This document shows, piece after piece, positions 1 to 8,428 of a stretch of 16,623 nt of DNA; the first letter of the stretch is position 1; each line of letters begins with the position of its first letter. The DNA comes from Bacteroidales bacterium (GTDB lineage: Bacteria; Bacteroidota; Bacteroidia; Bacteroidales; UBA7960): the NCBI GenBank assembly GCA_007131125.1, contig SLRE01000061.1:1-16623 (forward strand). Reading direction: 5' to 3'. The notes below the pieces were generated by a model that was not told the DNA's origin, searched no databases, and saw only the letters and a program-made list of their open reading frames with translations. The position numbers were made by a program, and so were the translations under genes.

Positions 1-1310
1 ACCCTAACGATCCGGATACCTGGCAATGGACTTCGGCCGATCGCCTTTTTCTGGAGTTGCTGCAGGAGGCCCGCAAACGCAACATCCGGGTGATCATCGA
101 CGGAGTCTGGAACCATACCGGACGGGATTTCTGGGCTTTCCGCCATTTAAGAGAGCACGGGCAGGATTCACCTTACAGCGACTGGTACAAAATCGCTGAA
201 TTTGACGAAAACTACCCCGATGGTTTTGAATATGAAGGATGGTGGGGTTACAAAGGACTTCCTGAATTCCGGGAGGTAGGGGAGGACCTTCACCCGGAGG
301 TAAAAGAGCATATTTTTGAAGTGACCCGCCGCTGGATGGCTCCCGACGGTGATGTAAGCAAGGGAGTGGATGGCTGGCGTCTGGATGTGGTAGAAGAAGT
401 AGGTAAGGATTTCTGGCGCGACTGGCACCGCCTGGTGTATGAGATAAATCCCGAAGCCCTTACCGTTGCAGAAATATGGGATGATGCTGCAAGAGACTAT
501 ATTGCCGACGACCTTTTCGGAGTGGTGATGAATTATCGCTGGGCTTATGCAACCCATGCTTTTTTTATTCAACAGACTTTAACGGCTTCCGAACTGGCAG
601 GCCGGCTGAAGAAACTGCAGGATGATTTTCCCCACAGGGTAAATGCCGCCATGCAAAATCTTATGGACAGCCATGACACCGAACGCCTGGCCAGCATGAT
701 CGTAAATCATGACCATGCTTATAAGGAAGGCAGTAAAATAAGGGAAATTGATAATGAGTATGATGTGCGTGCTCCCAATGAACAGGAGCGGGAATTGCAA
801 GGGCTGATCTCGCTGTTTCAGTATACCTGGGTGGGTGCTCCCATGATCTTTTACGGTACTGAGGCCGGCATGTGGGGAGCCGATGACCCCGATGACCGGA
901 AACCCATGGTTTGGCCAAAAATGCAATATGATGATGAAATCAATCATCCCTATTCGAGACCCCGGCCCCGCGATCCGGTATCTTTTGACCATGAACTGCA
1001 CCGCTGGTATAGCTTTTTAGGGCAAATAAGGGCCGAAAGCCCTGCCCTTAATACAGGAGATTTTACCTTCATAGCCCACGAAGATGAAGCCAAAGTTTTT
1101 GCTTTTGCACGCCATACCCGGGATGATTTTGCCCTGGTTTTTATCAACAGGGGAGAAGAAAGCCACAGTCTTGATGTTTCTGTTCATATGATCGACCCCC
1201 TTCCGGTTGAACTGATTGATCGCATCGGGGGTGAAACCTTTGAAGTACGGGAAGGGAGAATCGTTTTGGAAATTCCTGCCCTTTCAGGGATGATCCTGGT
1301 GGGCAATTAA
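1..1310 (+). CDS. GH13 alpha-amylase family glycoside hydrolase (5' end outside window)
   Basis: C-terminal part of a glycoside hydrolase family 13 enzyme that hydrolyses or rearranges alpha-1,4-glucans. The reading frame is open from base 3, so the true start lies upstream. All four classic GH13 regions are visible in order: region I as DGVWNH (Asp codon at 99), region II as GVDGWRLDVVEE with the Asp nucleophile codon at 384, region III as VAEIW with the Glu acid/base codon at 471, and region IV as DSHDTER with the transition-state-stabilising Asp codon at 675. The active site is therefore complete. A segment WWGYKGLPEF before region II resembles neopullulanase/cyclomaltodextrinase-type members, and the last ~100 residues look like the usual C-terminal beta-sandwich. 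Subfamily and substrate cannot be fixed without the N-terminus, where a CBM34-like domain or signal peptide would sit. The gene ends about 20 bases before a strong terminator. Confidence 0.93.
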   Translation, partial: PNDPDTWQWTSADRLFLELLQEARKRNIRVIIDGVWNHTGRDFWAFRHLREHGQDSPYSDWYKIAEFDENYPDGFEYEGWWGYKGLPEFREVGEDLHPEVKEHIFEVTRRWMAPDGDVSKGVDGWRLDVVEEVGKDFWRDWHRLVYEINPEALTVAEIWDDAARDYIADDLFGVVMNYRWAYATHAFFIQQTLTASELAGRLKKLQDDFPHRVNAAMQNLMDSHDTERLASMIVNHDHAYKEGSKIREIDNEYDVRAPNEQERELQGLISLFQYTWVGAPMIFYGTEAGMWGADDPDDRKPMVWPKMQYDDEINHPYSRPRPRDPVSFDHELHRWYSFLGQIRAESPALNTGDFTFIAHEDEAKVFAFARHTRDDFALVFINRGEESHSLDVSVHMIDPLPVELIDRIGGETFEVREGRIVLEIPALSGMILVGN

Positions 1311-1328
1311 ATATTTCACCTTCAGCAA

Positions 1329-1365
1329 AAAAAAATGCCGTTCCTTTCCGGAGCGGCATTTTTTT
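1329..1365. terminator. Bidirectional intrinsic terminator between GH13 gene and cold-shock gene
   Basis: A near-perfect inverted repeat pairs 1329-1344 with 1350-1365 around a 5-base loop. The stem has a GC-rich core (TGCCG/CGGCA, then a wobble, an A-T and two G-C pairs) and is flanked by an A run on the left (nine A at 1327-1335) and seven T on the right. Either strand therefore ends in a U tract after a stable hairpin. It lies between two convergent genes, as expected for a shared terminator. Confidence 0.92.
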
Positions 1366-1368
1366 AAC

Positions 1369-1382
1369 GGGCCTTTTGGCCC
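1369..1382. terminator. Small accessory hairpin next to the main terminator
   Basis: GGGCC at 1369-1373 pairs with GGCCC at 1378-1382 around a TTTT loop. It lies between the cold-shock stop codon and the main terminator stem, so the minus-strand transcript meets it first and the plus-strand transcript second. A T-rich stretch follows on the plus strand. It probably adds to termination or protects the 3' end of the cold-shock mRNA; that role is inferred. Confidence 0.5.
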
Positions 1383-1401
1383 TTGATTTTGTTCAGGTGA
1401 T

Positions 1402-1593
1402 CTATGCAAGTTTTACATTAGCTGCATTCAATCCTCTTCTGCCTTCTTCAAGATCGAAGGTTACTTCGTCACCTTCTCTGATTTGATCAACCAGGCCGGT
1501 AGCATGTACGAAGAATTCTTTGTCTGATTCAGAATCTTTAATAAATCCAAATCCTTTTAGTTCGTTGAAGAACTTAACTGTTCCAGTTTTCAT
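1402..1593 (-). CDS. Cold-shock-domain protein (CspA family)
   Basis: A 63-residue single cold-shock domain, a five-strand OB fold that binds single-stranded RNA/DNA and typically acts as an RNA chaperone. It opens MKTGTVKFFNELKGFGFI, which contains the RNP1-type motif KGFGFI (about residues 13-18). The RNP2-type motif EFFVHAT follows at about residues 26-32. The length matches the bacterial family (about 65-70 residues) and no extra domain is present. The ATG at 1593 begins exactly at the family's conserved N-terminus. It is preceded by a long AT-rich leader with its own promoter-like element and followed by the bidirectional terminator, so it is probably a monocistronic unit separate from the kinase upstream. 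Whether it is cold-induced or constitutive cannot be told from the protein. Confidence 0.95.
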   Translation of the reverse strand: MKTGTVKFFNELKGFGFIKDSESDKEFFVHATGLVDQIREGDEVTFDLEEGRRGLNAANVKLA

Positions 1594-1749
1594 AATAATG
1601 TGTAATGTGTGTTAATGATGGTACCGGGTAGCGCAAAAATGAGGGGAAAACTTCTTATTTGGTAAGTGATTCGTGTTCAATTATGCGGTTAGCAATACCT
1701 TTTGTTAATAATTATCGGGGCAAAGGTAATGATAAAAATAAAATTCAAA
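1594..1749 (-). promoter_or_regulatory. Promoter and long 5' leader of the cold-shock gene
   Basis: On the minus strand TACCTTTG (1728-1721) matches the Bacteroidota -7 consensus TAnnTTTG, and TTTG (1749-1746) lies 17 bases upstream, as expected for the -33 box. Transcription would begin near 1715, leaving a leader of roughly 120 bases before the ATG at 1593. Long structured leaders are known for cspA-type mRNAs of Enterobacteria; a similar role here is inference. The -33 box lies only about 30 bases past the stop of the upstream kinase gene. Confidence 0.6.
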
Positions 1750-1779
1750 AGTTTTTTTACATTTTTTTTGCCTTAATGT

Positions 1780-4677
1780 TTATTGCTGGTTGGTCCATCT
1801 CATAATTATCTCCTCCAGCTCTTTTCGGGTAACAGGTTTTGCGAGATAGTCGTTAAAGCCCTGTTTCAGGTAGTTTTCCGCATCTCCTTCCATGGCATTT
1901 GCCGTTAAGGCGATCACAGGAGTTTGATATCCATGTTCCAGCCGGAGGTTTTTCAGGGTGGTGACCCCGTCCATAACCGGCATCATGATGTCCATCAGTA
2001 CAATCCGGTGTTTTTTTGGAAGAAACTTTTCCAGGGCTTCCTGCCCGTTGGAGGCCACATCTACACGACATCCCGAACTTTCAAGCATAAGTGAGATCAC
2101 CCGCTGATTGACCAGCTTGTCGTCTACAAGCAGCACATCCATGTCAAGAAGTGGGCTGCCCGAATCAGAGGAATAATGCACGGCCTGATCTGCTGCCTGA
2201 CTGTCTTCGGGTAATTTTACCCTGAAGGTAAACCAGAATGTACTTCCTTCTCCAGGTTTGCTCCTCACCCCAATTTCACCATGCATTAAATTTACCAACT
2301 CCTTGCAAATGTAAAGCCCAAGGCCCGATCCACCAGCTGAGCGGGTCAATGAACTGTCAATCTGACTGAATTTCTGGAAAAGCAGGGCCTGATTTTCTGT
2401 TGATATCCCTATGCCTGTGTCCTCCACTTCGATTTTGATAAATACTTCCCTCCCTTTGGGTTTTCCCGATAACCTGAGACAAATTTGTCCCTGTTCTGTA
2501 AACTTAATGGCATTGCTTACAAGGTTCATCAATACCTGTTCAATGCGGTTTTTGTCGGCAATGATCCTTGCTGGAAAACCCTTTTCCAGCTCGGTTATAA
2601 ATTGCAGCTTTTGTTTTCGTGCCCCCGGCTCAAAAAGGGTCTGAATGTGTTTTAGGGTTTCTTCCAAATCAAACAATTCGGGACGCAACTCAATTTTGCG
2701 GGCTTCAATTTTCGAAATATCCAGGATGTCATTGATAATTCCAAGCAGTATTCTGGATGATTCAATGATTATGGATAGGTGATTTTTTTGTTTTTCGTTT
2801 AAAGGTGTGTTTAGCAGCACTTCAGCCATTCCAAGGATGCCCGTTACCGGGGTGCGGATTTCATGACTCATATTGGCCAGGAACAGGTCTTTGGTCTGAG
2901 ATGCCTTGCGGGCAATCTCCATTTCATGTTTTATTTCCCTGGCTTTCTTTTTTTCCGTAATATCCAGACAAAAAATTTCAAAAAGATAATTTCCGTTTAC
3001 CTTTTGTGGGTTCTTTCTTATATGCGCACTCAGCCAGATGGTTTCTCCTGAGGTCTTTTGGGCTTTGAACTCAATATCCTGAAAATGAACTTCAAGGCCA
3101 TCCTGGATTTTCAGCTGTTTTTTTAATTCCAAAAAGTGACTTAACTCTTCTTTGAGAAAAGTTTGGCTCTCCGTTAATTCGCATATTGAGGAATACCCGA
3201 AAATATTGGCAAGTGCTTTATTGGCATTGATGATTTTCCCATTCCCGGTAACCTGCAAAATACCCATGCTTGCATTATTGAACAGATCCCTGAACCGGCT
3301 TTCACTTTCCATCAAAGCTTTCTCTGAACGGGAACGCAACATTAACAAGCCGACCTGCCTGATAAAAATTTCAACGAAACCATGGTTTTTAAATGTGATG
3401 CCTTTGGGCATGAAAAAAGTAAAATCCCCGGCAATTTCCTCGTTATGAACAATACGCGCCACACCACACTCCCCAAGTGAGAAGGTCTTTTGCAATAGTC
3501 GGGAAATATGGACTGGAATTACTTTTCCGGAAAGTTCTTCCAGCTTTTTAAAAACAGAAATTACCCTGCCTTTGATCTTTTTCTCCCGCTCCAGATCAAT
3601 GTCCCATTGCTTTCCTTTCAACGAATAACCCAGTATTTTTCCGGCCTTTTTAAATGAGGCGCCACTACCTGACAGAGCTACGGTGGAAAATTTTTCCTGA
3701 TCACTCCCATAAATATTAAGGGCTGCATAATTTGCCCCCGAAATTTCCCGGAAATAATCCACAATTTTTTGATGATCCATGGTCTGGTGGGTGAACTGGA
3801 AAAATTCTTCTGTTACCTTAACCAGTTTCTCCATGTTTTGCTGGTTCTGCATTTTACGGGTTATGTCCCGGGCAGAGGCATAAATATATTTTCCGGAGAG
3901 TACTGCTCTCCACTCAATCCAACAATACTGACCATTTAAACAGCGGTAACGATTGATGAAATCAGACAAGGAGCCTTCCTGGAGAATCTTTTTCATTGCC
4001 GTGCGGGTGGCTTTTAAATCCTCCGGATGTACCAACTTCGAATAATCTTTCCCGATAAGTTCCCGAACAGGGTAGCCTAATACCCTTTCCCATTCCCCGT
4101 TCAGACGTATGAATTTTCCATGGTGGTCAGCTACCCCCATCAGGTCAATGGCCGAATCAAAGAAGTTTTGCAGCTCACGGTCTTTTCTCCCCAGCTTTTC
4201 TTCAAGCTCAAGATTCCGTTTTTCCATCTGTTTTAAAGGAAAGGATTCTCCTTCTTCCAGCTCCCTTTCTCCCCGTGAAAAATGGATGTGACAGATTTTC
4301 CAGCTTCCGTTCCGTTTGGAAAACACCATGCTCAGGCGATAGCCGCTTAGTTCTACAGGCAGGCCCTCAATGGTGGTTTGAATATCCATCTCCGAAATGA
4401 TCATCCCGCTATGGGAGGAAATGGGTACGACCTTTAAAAATTTTTCTTTGTAGGAAATGGAGTAGGGGCATTGTGCCCGGTCGCGTGAAAAAACTTTAAC
4501 GGTTTCTTCAAAATTCAGGGTTGTTTCATCTTTTCCGGAACCAAAATTTGTTACCTCCTCAGAAAAAAGGGCTTTAACAGACTCCAGGTCTCTTTTGCTA
4601 AAGTATAACTCCTGGTAATGACGGTAAACTGCTGTGATTTCTTTTTCAATAAGCCGGGGGTCGAATGCTTCATTCAT
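1780..4677 (-). CDS. Soluble hybrid histidine kinase (SnoaL/NTF2-like–PAS–GAF-like–PAS–HisKA–HATPase–REC)
   Basis: A 965-residue hybrid sensor kinase with no membrane segment or signal peptide, so probably cytosolic. Residues 1-135 look like an NTF2/SnoaL-like domain: an opening helix, a ...VKALFSEEVTNFGSG segment, and a closing strand ending GSWKICHIHFS. A charged linker follows (136-170), then PAS1 (about 170-278, ending in the PAC-like DITRKM), a GAF-like region (about 285-447) and PAS2 (about 460-575). The catalytic part is complete: H-box FLANMSHEIRTP with His605, N-box with Asn718/Asn722, G1 DTGIGIS (753-759), G2 GGSGLGL (782-788). The C-terminal receiver has the acidic pair Asp852/Asp853, phospho-acceptor Asp896 in LMDIMMP and Lys947 in AKPVT. 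Autophosphorylation followed by intramolecular relay to Asp896 is expected. Its C-terminal half is paralogous to the kinase upstream, 108 bases away, and the two may be co-transcribed. The signal is unknown. Confidence 0.93.
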   Translation of the reverse strand: MNEAFDPRLIEKEITAVYRHYQELYFSKRDLESVKALFSEEVTNFGSGKDETTLNFEETVKVFSRDRAQCPYSISYKEKFLKVVPISSHSGMIISEMDIQTTIEGLPVELSGYRLSMVFSKRNGSWKICHIHFSRGERELEEGESFPLKQMEKRNLELEEKLGRKDRELQNFFDSAIDLMGVADHHGKFIRLNGEWERVLGYPVRELIGKDYSKLVHPEDLKATRTAMKKILQEGSLSDFINRYRCLNGQYCWIEWRAVLSGKYIYASARDITRKMQNQQNMEKLVKVTEEFFQFTHQTMDHQKIVDYFREISGANYAALNIYGSDQEKFSTVALSGSGASFKKAGKILGYSLKGKQWDIDLEREKKIKGRVISVFKKLEELSGKVIPVHISRLLQKTFSLGECGVARIVHNEEIAGDFTFFMPKGITFKNHGFVEIFIRQVGLLMLRSRSEKALMESESRFRDLFNNASMGILQVTGNGKIINANKALANIFGYSSICELTESQTFLKEELSHFLELKKQLKIQDGLEVHFQDIEFKAQKTSGETIWLSAHIRKNPQKVNGNYLFEIFCLDITEKKKAREIKHEMEIARKASQTKDLFLANMSHEIRTPVTGILGMAEVLLNTPLNEKQKNHLSIIIESSRILLGIINDILDISKIEARKIELRPELFDLEETLKHIQTLFEPGARKQKLQFITELEKGFPARIIADKNRIEQVLMNLVSNAIKFTEQGQICLRLSGKPKGREVFIKIEVEDTGIGISTENQALLFQKFSQIDSSLTRSAGGSGLGLYICKELVNLMHGEIGVRSKPGEGSTFWFTFRVKLPEDSQAADQAVHYSSDSGSPLLDMDVLLVDDKLVNQRVISLMLESSGCRVDVASNGQEALEKFLPKKHRIVLMDIMMPVMDGVTTLKNLRLEHGYQTPVIALTANAMEGDAENYLKQGFNDYLAKPVTRKELEEIIMRWTNQQ

Positions 4678-4785
4678 GGATGTGGATTACTTAAAAAACT
4701 GCTTTTTAATGTAACCTTTTTGGATTATGCAATGATAAGTATTTTTTTTACATATTTTCTACAAGAGCAGCAGTTTTCGCATTTT

Positions 4786-7365
4786 TTAATTGGGCGCTAT
4801 CCATTTAAAAAGCTTTTCAATTAGTTGGCGCTGGGTTACGGGTTTGGCAAGGTAATCATGAAACCCTTTATTGATATAAAACTCCTCATCTCCCACCATG
4901 GCATTTGCTGTAAGGGCAATAACGGGCGGAGTTTTCGGATTGTCTTCCTTTAATTTGTTTAATGTGGCTATTCCATCCATTCCCGGCATCATGATATCCA
5001 TAAAAATCAAGCGGTGTAAACCCGGCTGGAAATTCTCAAGGGCATCCATTCCATTGTCTGCCAGATCTACCTCACAGCCCAATGATTCCAGCATAATGGA
5101 AATAACCTTTTGATTAACCACTTTGTCATCCACCAACAATATCCGCAATCCTTTAAAAGAGGCGGAAAAATCGACTTCCCTTTCAAAAAGCCGGTCATTG
5201 GTGGAAGACACCTTTTGAACCGGAATGGTAAACCAGAAGGTGCTTCCTAAGCCGGGTTGGCTTTCCACGCCTATACCTCCGCCCAAAAGCTTTACAAGCT
5301 CCTTGCTGATGAAAAGCCCAAGACCGGTGCCTTCTTTTTGCTTACTGATGGCGTTGTCGAGTTGTTCAAATTTTTTAAAAAGCTTGTTTTTTCCTTCAGG
5401 TGCAATGCCAATACCGGTATCGCAAACCTCCACGGTAAGGCTTGGGTCGCCCGCAGGGTTTTCTTTAACTGAAAGCTTAATTTCAATACTACCTTCCTTT
5501 GTAAATTTAAAAGCATTACTGATCAGGTTGATCATTACCTGTTTCAGGCGGCCTTTATCTGTGCGAACCAATTCCGGAAGGGTTGTTTTTTCAGTAACCA
5601 GGAGCTGCAGTCCCTGTTGGCGGGCATTGGGTTCAAAAAACAAACTGATGTTGTGCAGTAAATCTTTCAGACTGAAAACCTCAGGATACAGCTCCAGTTT
5701 TCCGGCTTCAATCCTGGAAATATCAAGGATGTTGTTGATGATCTTCAATAGGATTTCGGAAGATTCGTTGATGGTGTTTAAGTATTCTTCCTGATTTTCA
5801 TCAAGTTTGGTGCGCGAAAGAATATCTGCCATTCCAATAATTCCGGTAACCGGTGTGCGTATTTCATGGCTCATATTTGCCAGGAAAAGGTCTTTTGCTT
5901 CGGAGGCCTTACGGGTCACCTCCATTTCCTTTTCAAGCTCCTGGCTGCGCATACGGTCAGTGATGTCCTGGCAAAATACCTCTATTAAAGGTCGTTCGGA
6001 ATAAGATTCTTCGCTGATCCGTGCATTGACATCCAGCCAGATGCTTTTTCCATCCTTTTTTCTGGCTGAAATTGTCTGGTTAGCCATCCGCCCATGAGTC
6101 TTAAGTTTTCGAAAAAGCTCTTTTAGGTCTTTCGGCAAAACAATCATTTCATCACCCGAAAATAACCCATTGGCTTGCAATTCTTCAAGAGAGTCAAACC
6201 CAAAAATTTCAAGGAAAACTTTATTTGCATTTTCAATTTTACCGTCAATGGTAAATTGCAAGATCCCCATATTGGCATTCTCAAAAAGATTGCGGTAACG
6301 GGTCTCACTGTTCTTTAGGGCTTCTTCACTTTTTTTCCTGCGATCGATATCAATTACGGTGATGATCTTTCCATTGAAGGGGCCAATGGTGTCCTTCAGT
6401 TTTCCTTCCTGGAATTCGAGCCACTTCTCGCCCTGTCCCTTACCCTTATATAAACATTCTTTCCTGTCATCGTTATACTGGATTACTTTTCCCGAATCAT
6501 TCTGCTCAAGACACAATTCCATTATGGAGTCAAACGGTTTGCCGAGGTAATGGTGATTGATCCCAAGGAGTTTTCTTGCCGCTTCATTCATATCGGCTAT
6601 TTCGTCCTCCTCAGTCAGCACAATAATTCCTTCCCTGATGTGGTCAAAAACCTTGGCGCGGGCCACAGGCAACACCCTGAAAAGCTTCATCCCGAAAAAC
6701 TCCTTACTGACGATAAGCGCGGCAATGACTAAACCAAAAGGGGTAAGATCAAGAAATCCTACCGGCCCAAGATTGGTAATATCCAAAAGGTAGGCGGCCC
6801 AGGGAATGGAGGACCCGAAAAACAGATACAGAAAACGTTTGCCATGGTAATCACTGCTGCGAAAAAAGGAGGTCAGCAACAGGGTATTTGCCACCAACAG
6901 GCAAAAATTGGTATAAATGGTATGGATCAAAAACCAGGGTCCGTAATAACTTCGGGACAGGGTCATCCCGTCTCGGCTGATTATTTCAATGTCTCTCACT
7001 GCCCATCCGTGAAGGTGGTTGGTCCAGACCAACAACAGGGTTATGACCGGAATAAGAAAAATTGCAACAAGCCTGTAAAGGTTAAACATCCTTGAACGGT
7101 CGGTATATTGCAATACGAAGATAAGCCACAAAGGAGCGATCATTACTATGCCCAGGAACTGAAAGCGAAGCCAGAATCCAAATGTTTCCAGGGTTTGACT
7201 GTAAACCTGGAAAAAATACCCCATTGAGTAAATGCCAAGGGCTAGCATCAGAAATGAAAAGGTTCTGGCCGATAAAATATTATTAATACTCAGAGCTTTG
7301 ATGGAAAGCGCAATAAAAACCAATCCGGAAAGGATCAGAAGGTAAAACATTACAGACAAAAACAT
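4786..7365 (-). CDS. Membrane hybrid histidine kinase (7TM sensor–PAS–PAS–HisKA–HATPase–REC)
   Basis: An 859-residue hybrid sensor kinase. The N-terminus carries about seven hydrophobic segments (roughly 5-25, 36-55, 67-86, 98-115, 145-166, 176-193, 206-221), matching the seven-TM N-terminal region found on many bacterial histidine kinases. PAS1 follows immediately (about 235-342), then PAS2 (about 353-470). The transmitter is intact: FLANMSHEIRTP with His500, N-box INLISNAFKF (612-621), G1 DTGIGIA (649-655), G2 GTGLGL (679-684). The receiver has Asp746/Asp747, phospho-acceptor Asp790 in FMDIMMP and Lys841 in AKPVT. From PAS2 to the C-terminus it aligns almost colinearly with the kinase gene downstream, so the pair arose by duplication with exchange of sensor halves. 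ATG at 7365 was chosen; a second ATG at 7350 would remove five residues of the first membrane helix. Ligand and output partner are unknown. Confidence 0.93.
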   Translation of the reverse strand: MFLSVMFYLLILSGLVFIALSIKALSINNILSARTFSFLMLALGIYSMGYFFQVYSQTLETFGFWLRFQFLGIVMIAPLWLIFVLQYTDRSRMFNLYRLVAIFLIPVITLLLVWTNHLHGWAVRDIEIISRDGMTLSRSYYGPWFLIHTIYTNFCLLVANTLLLTSFFRSSDYHGKRFLYLFFGSSIPWAAYLLDITNLGPVGFLDLTPFGLVIAALIVSKEFFGMKLFRVLPVARAKVFDHIREGIIVLTEEDEIADMNEAARKLLGINHHYLGKPFDSIMELCLEQNDSGKVIQYNDDRKECLYKGKGQGEKWLEFQEGKLKDTIGPFNGKIITVIDIDRRKKSEEALKNSETRYRNLFENANMGILQFTIDGKIENANKVFLEIFGFDSLEELQANGLFSGDEMIVLPKDLKELFRKLKTHGRMANQTISARKKDGKSIWLDVNARISEESYSERPLIEVFCQDITDRMRSQELEKEMEVTRKASEAKDLFLANMSHEIRTPVTGIIGMADILSRTKLDENQEEYLNTINESSEILLKIINNILDISRIEAGKLELYPEVFSLKDLLHNISLFFEPNARQQGLQLLVTEKTTLPELVRTDKGRLKQVMINLISNAFKFTKEGSIEIKLSVKENPAGDPSLTVEVCDTGIGIAPEGKNKLFKKFEQLDNAISKQKEGTGLGLFISKELVKLLGGGIGVESQPGLGSTFWFTIPVQKVSSTNDRLFEREVDFSASFKGLRILLVDDKVVNQKVISIMLESLGCEVDLADNGMDALENFQPGLHRLIFMDIMMPGMDGIATLNKLKEDNPKTPPVIALTANAMVGDEEFYINKGFHDYLAKPVTQRQLIEKLFKWIAPN

Positions 7366-7553
7366 TTGTATTGCGGGAGATGTTTGTTAACAAATAAAAG
7401 AAAAAGCTTTGTTAAGCCTGTTTTTGGGTTCAAAGATAACATATTGAATCATCTGATTTAAGTGGAGACCCCCGGTAGTTTTCCGCAATAAAAAGAAGTT
7501 TTGGATGAGGTTGTGAAAAGATAGACCCAAAAGACTATTGGAAAAGACAAAAA
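7366..7553 (-). promoter_or_regulatory. Kinase upstream region with a TAnnTTTG -7 element
   Basis: The 188 bases between coaW and the membrane kinase contain, on the minus strand, TATCTTTG at 7438-7431, an exact match to the Bacteroidota -7 consensus. No good TTTG -33 box lies at the expected distance. Transcription would start near 7425, giving a leader of about 60 bases. The rest is AT-rich with no strong terminator hairpin, so read-through from coaW is possible. Confidence 0.45.
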
Positions 7554-8378
7554 TCAAATAAATTTTTCAAGGGAGTTGGAAATGGCTGCTCCAATAGCGG
7601 TGCAGTATTCTGCATGGTCAGGAACGGTAAACCGGACTTTGTAAAGTCTTGACAACTCATCAAAGGTTTTTTTGGCCTGTGGTATGTTTACCAGCTTTCC
7701 CGAAAGAACTATGTCTGTGTCCTTCTGGGTGCGGGCTGCAAAAATGGCCATCATCCCAACCACCTGGAAAACCATATTCAAAATACCCCGGGTAATATCG
7801 TTGATACTGGCCTGGTCTTTCATTTTTCCAAAATTGGAGGCGGTAATGGTACTCGGAAGATTACCTATATCGGTATGCGAAATATCCCCAATGCTTAAAT
7901 CCACATTGGATAATCTTCCTGAAGAAGCAGCCTCAACAATATTTTCAAAGCTGGACAGGTTTGCCATGGCTTTGGACAAACCCGATATGGTGCCGCCTCC
8001 CACGCCGGTTCCTCCAAGATGGTGAATGCAATGCCCATGGGCTTTTACAAAGGCGGTGCCTGTACCCATACTTACAATAATTGCCTTTTTTAATCCCGAT
8101 AAAAACAACCCTCCGTAGCCAAGGGCTTTGAATTCCTCAATTTTTTTAACCCTCAATCCAAGCAATTCGTTTTTGATGAATGAAGCCCCAACACCGGTAG
8201 TGATCACACTGCAAATTTCTTCCAGTTTTAAATCATTAACACTCAAAAATTTGCCCATTGCACCCGAAGCTGAAGCAATAGGGTCATTGGCCTCTACAGT
8301 TAAGGGTTTGATGATTTTTCCACCTTTAATCCCTACAATTTTGGTTGTGCTGCCCCCAATGTCTATTCCAATGGTCAT
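7554..8378 (-). CDS. coaW: Type II pantothenate kinase
   Basis: A 274-residue ASKHA-fold kinase that phosphorylates pantothenate with ATP, the first step of coenzyme A synthesis. It opens with the phosphate-binding loop MTIGIDIGGSTTKIVGI. Glu82 in KIEEFKA lines up with the catalytic Glu of staphylococcal CoaW (EFDA region). Further matches are MGTGTAF (104-110), GGTGVGGGT (122-130) and the LPSTITASNFG segment, which parallels DLTAANFG of the staphylococcal enzyme. The length is close to that enzyme (about 267 residues). Bacteroidota more often carry the unrelated type III enzyme CoaX, so a type II enzyme is of some interest; type II enzymes are typically insensitive to feedback by CoA. It sits 50 bases downstream of the porin gene and probably ends the lutA-porin-coaW set. 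An alternative is a related ASKHA activator such as a BadF-type ATPase, but the C-terminal match makes that less likely. Confidence 0.85.
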   Translation of the reverse strand: MTIGIDIGGSTTKIVGIKGGKIIKPLTVEANDPIASASGAMGKFLSVNDLKLEEICSVITTGVGASFIKNELLGLRVKKIEEFKALGYGGLFLSGLKKAIIVSMGTGTAFVKAHGHCIHHLGGTGVGGGTISGLSKAMANLSSFENIVEAASSGRLSNVDLSIGDISHTDIGNLPSTITASNFGKMKDQASINDITRGILNMVFQVVGMMAIFAARTQKDTDIVLSGKLVNIPQAKKTFDELSRLYKVRFTVPDHAEYCTAIGAAISNSLEKFI

Positions 8379-8428
8379 AACTTATCCTGTATTTTTTGCT
8401 TGTACCCGCAAATTTGAAAAATTTATCC

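Noticed and set aside
4728..4764. Weak promoter-like match (TATCATTG on the minus strand) before the soluble kinase gene
   Set aside because: One mismatch in the TTTG core and the nearest TTG box is 24 bases away; not enough to call a promoter, so co-transcription with the upstream kinase stays open.
5225..5794. 189-residue plus-strand frame inside the membrane kinase gene
   Set aside because: Antisense shadow of a strongly conserved HisKA/HATPase coding region; the translation shows no protein-like domain pattern.
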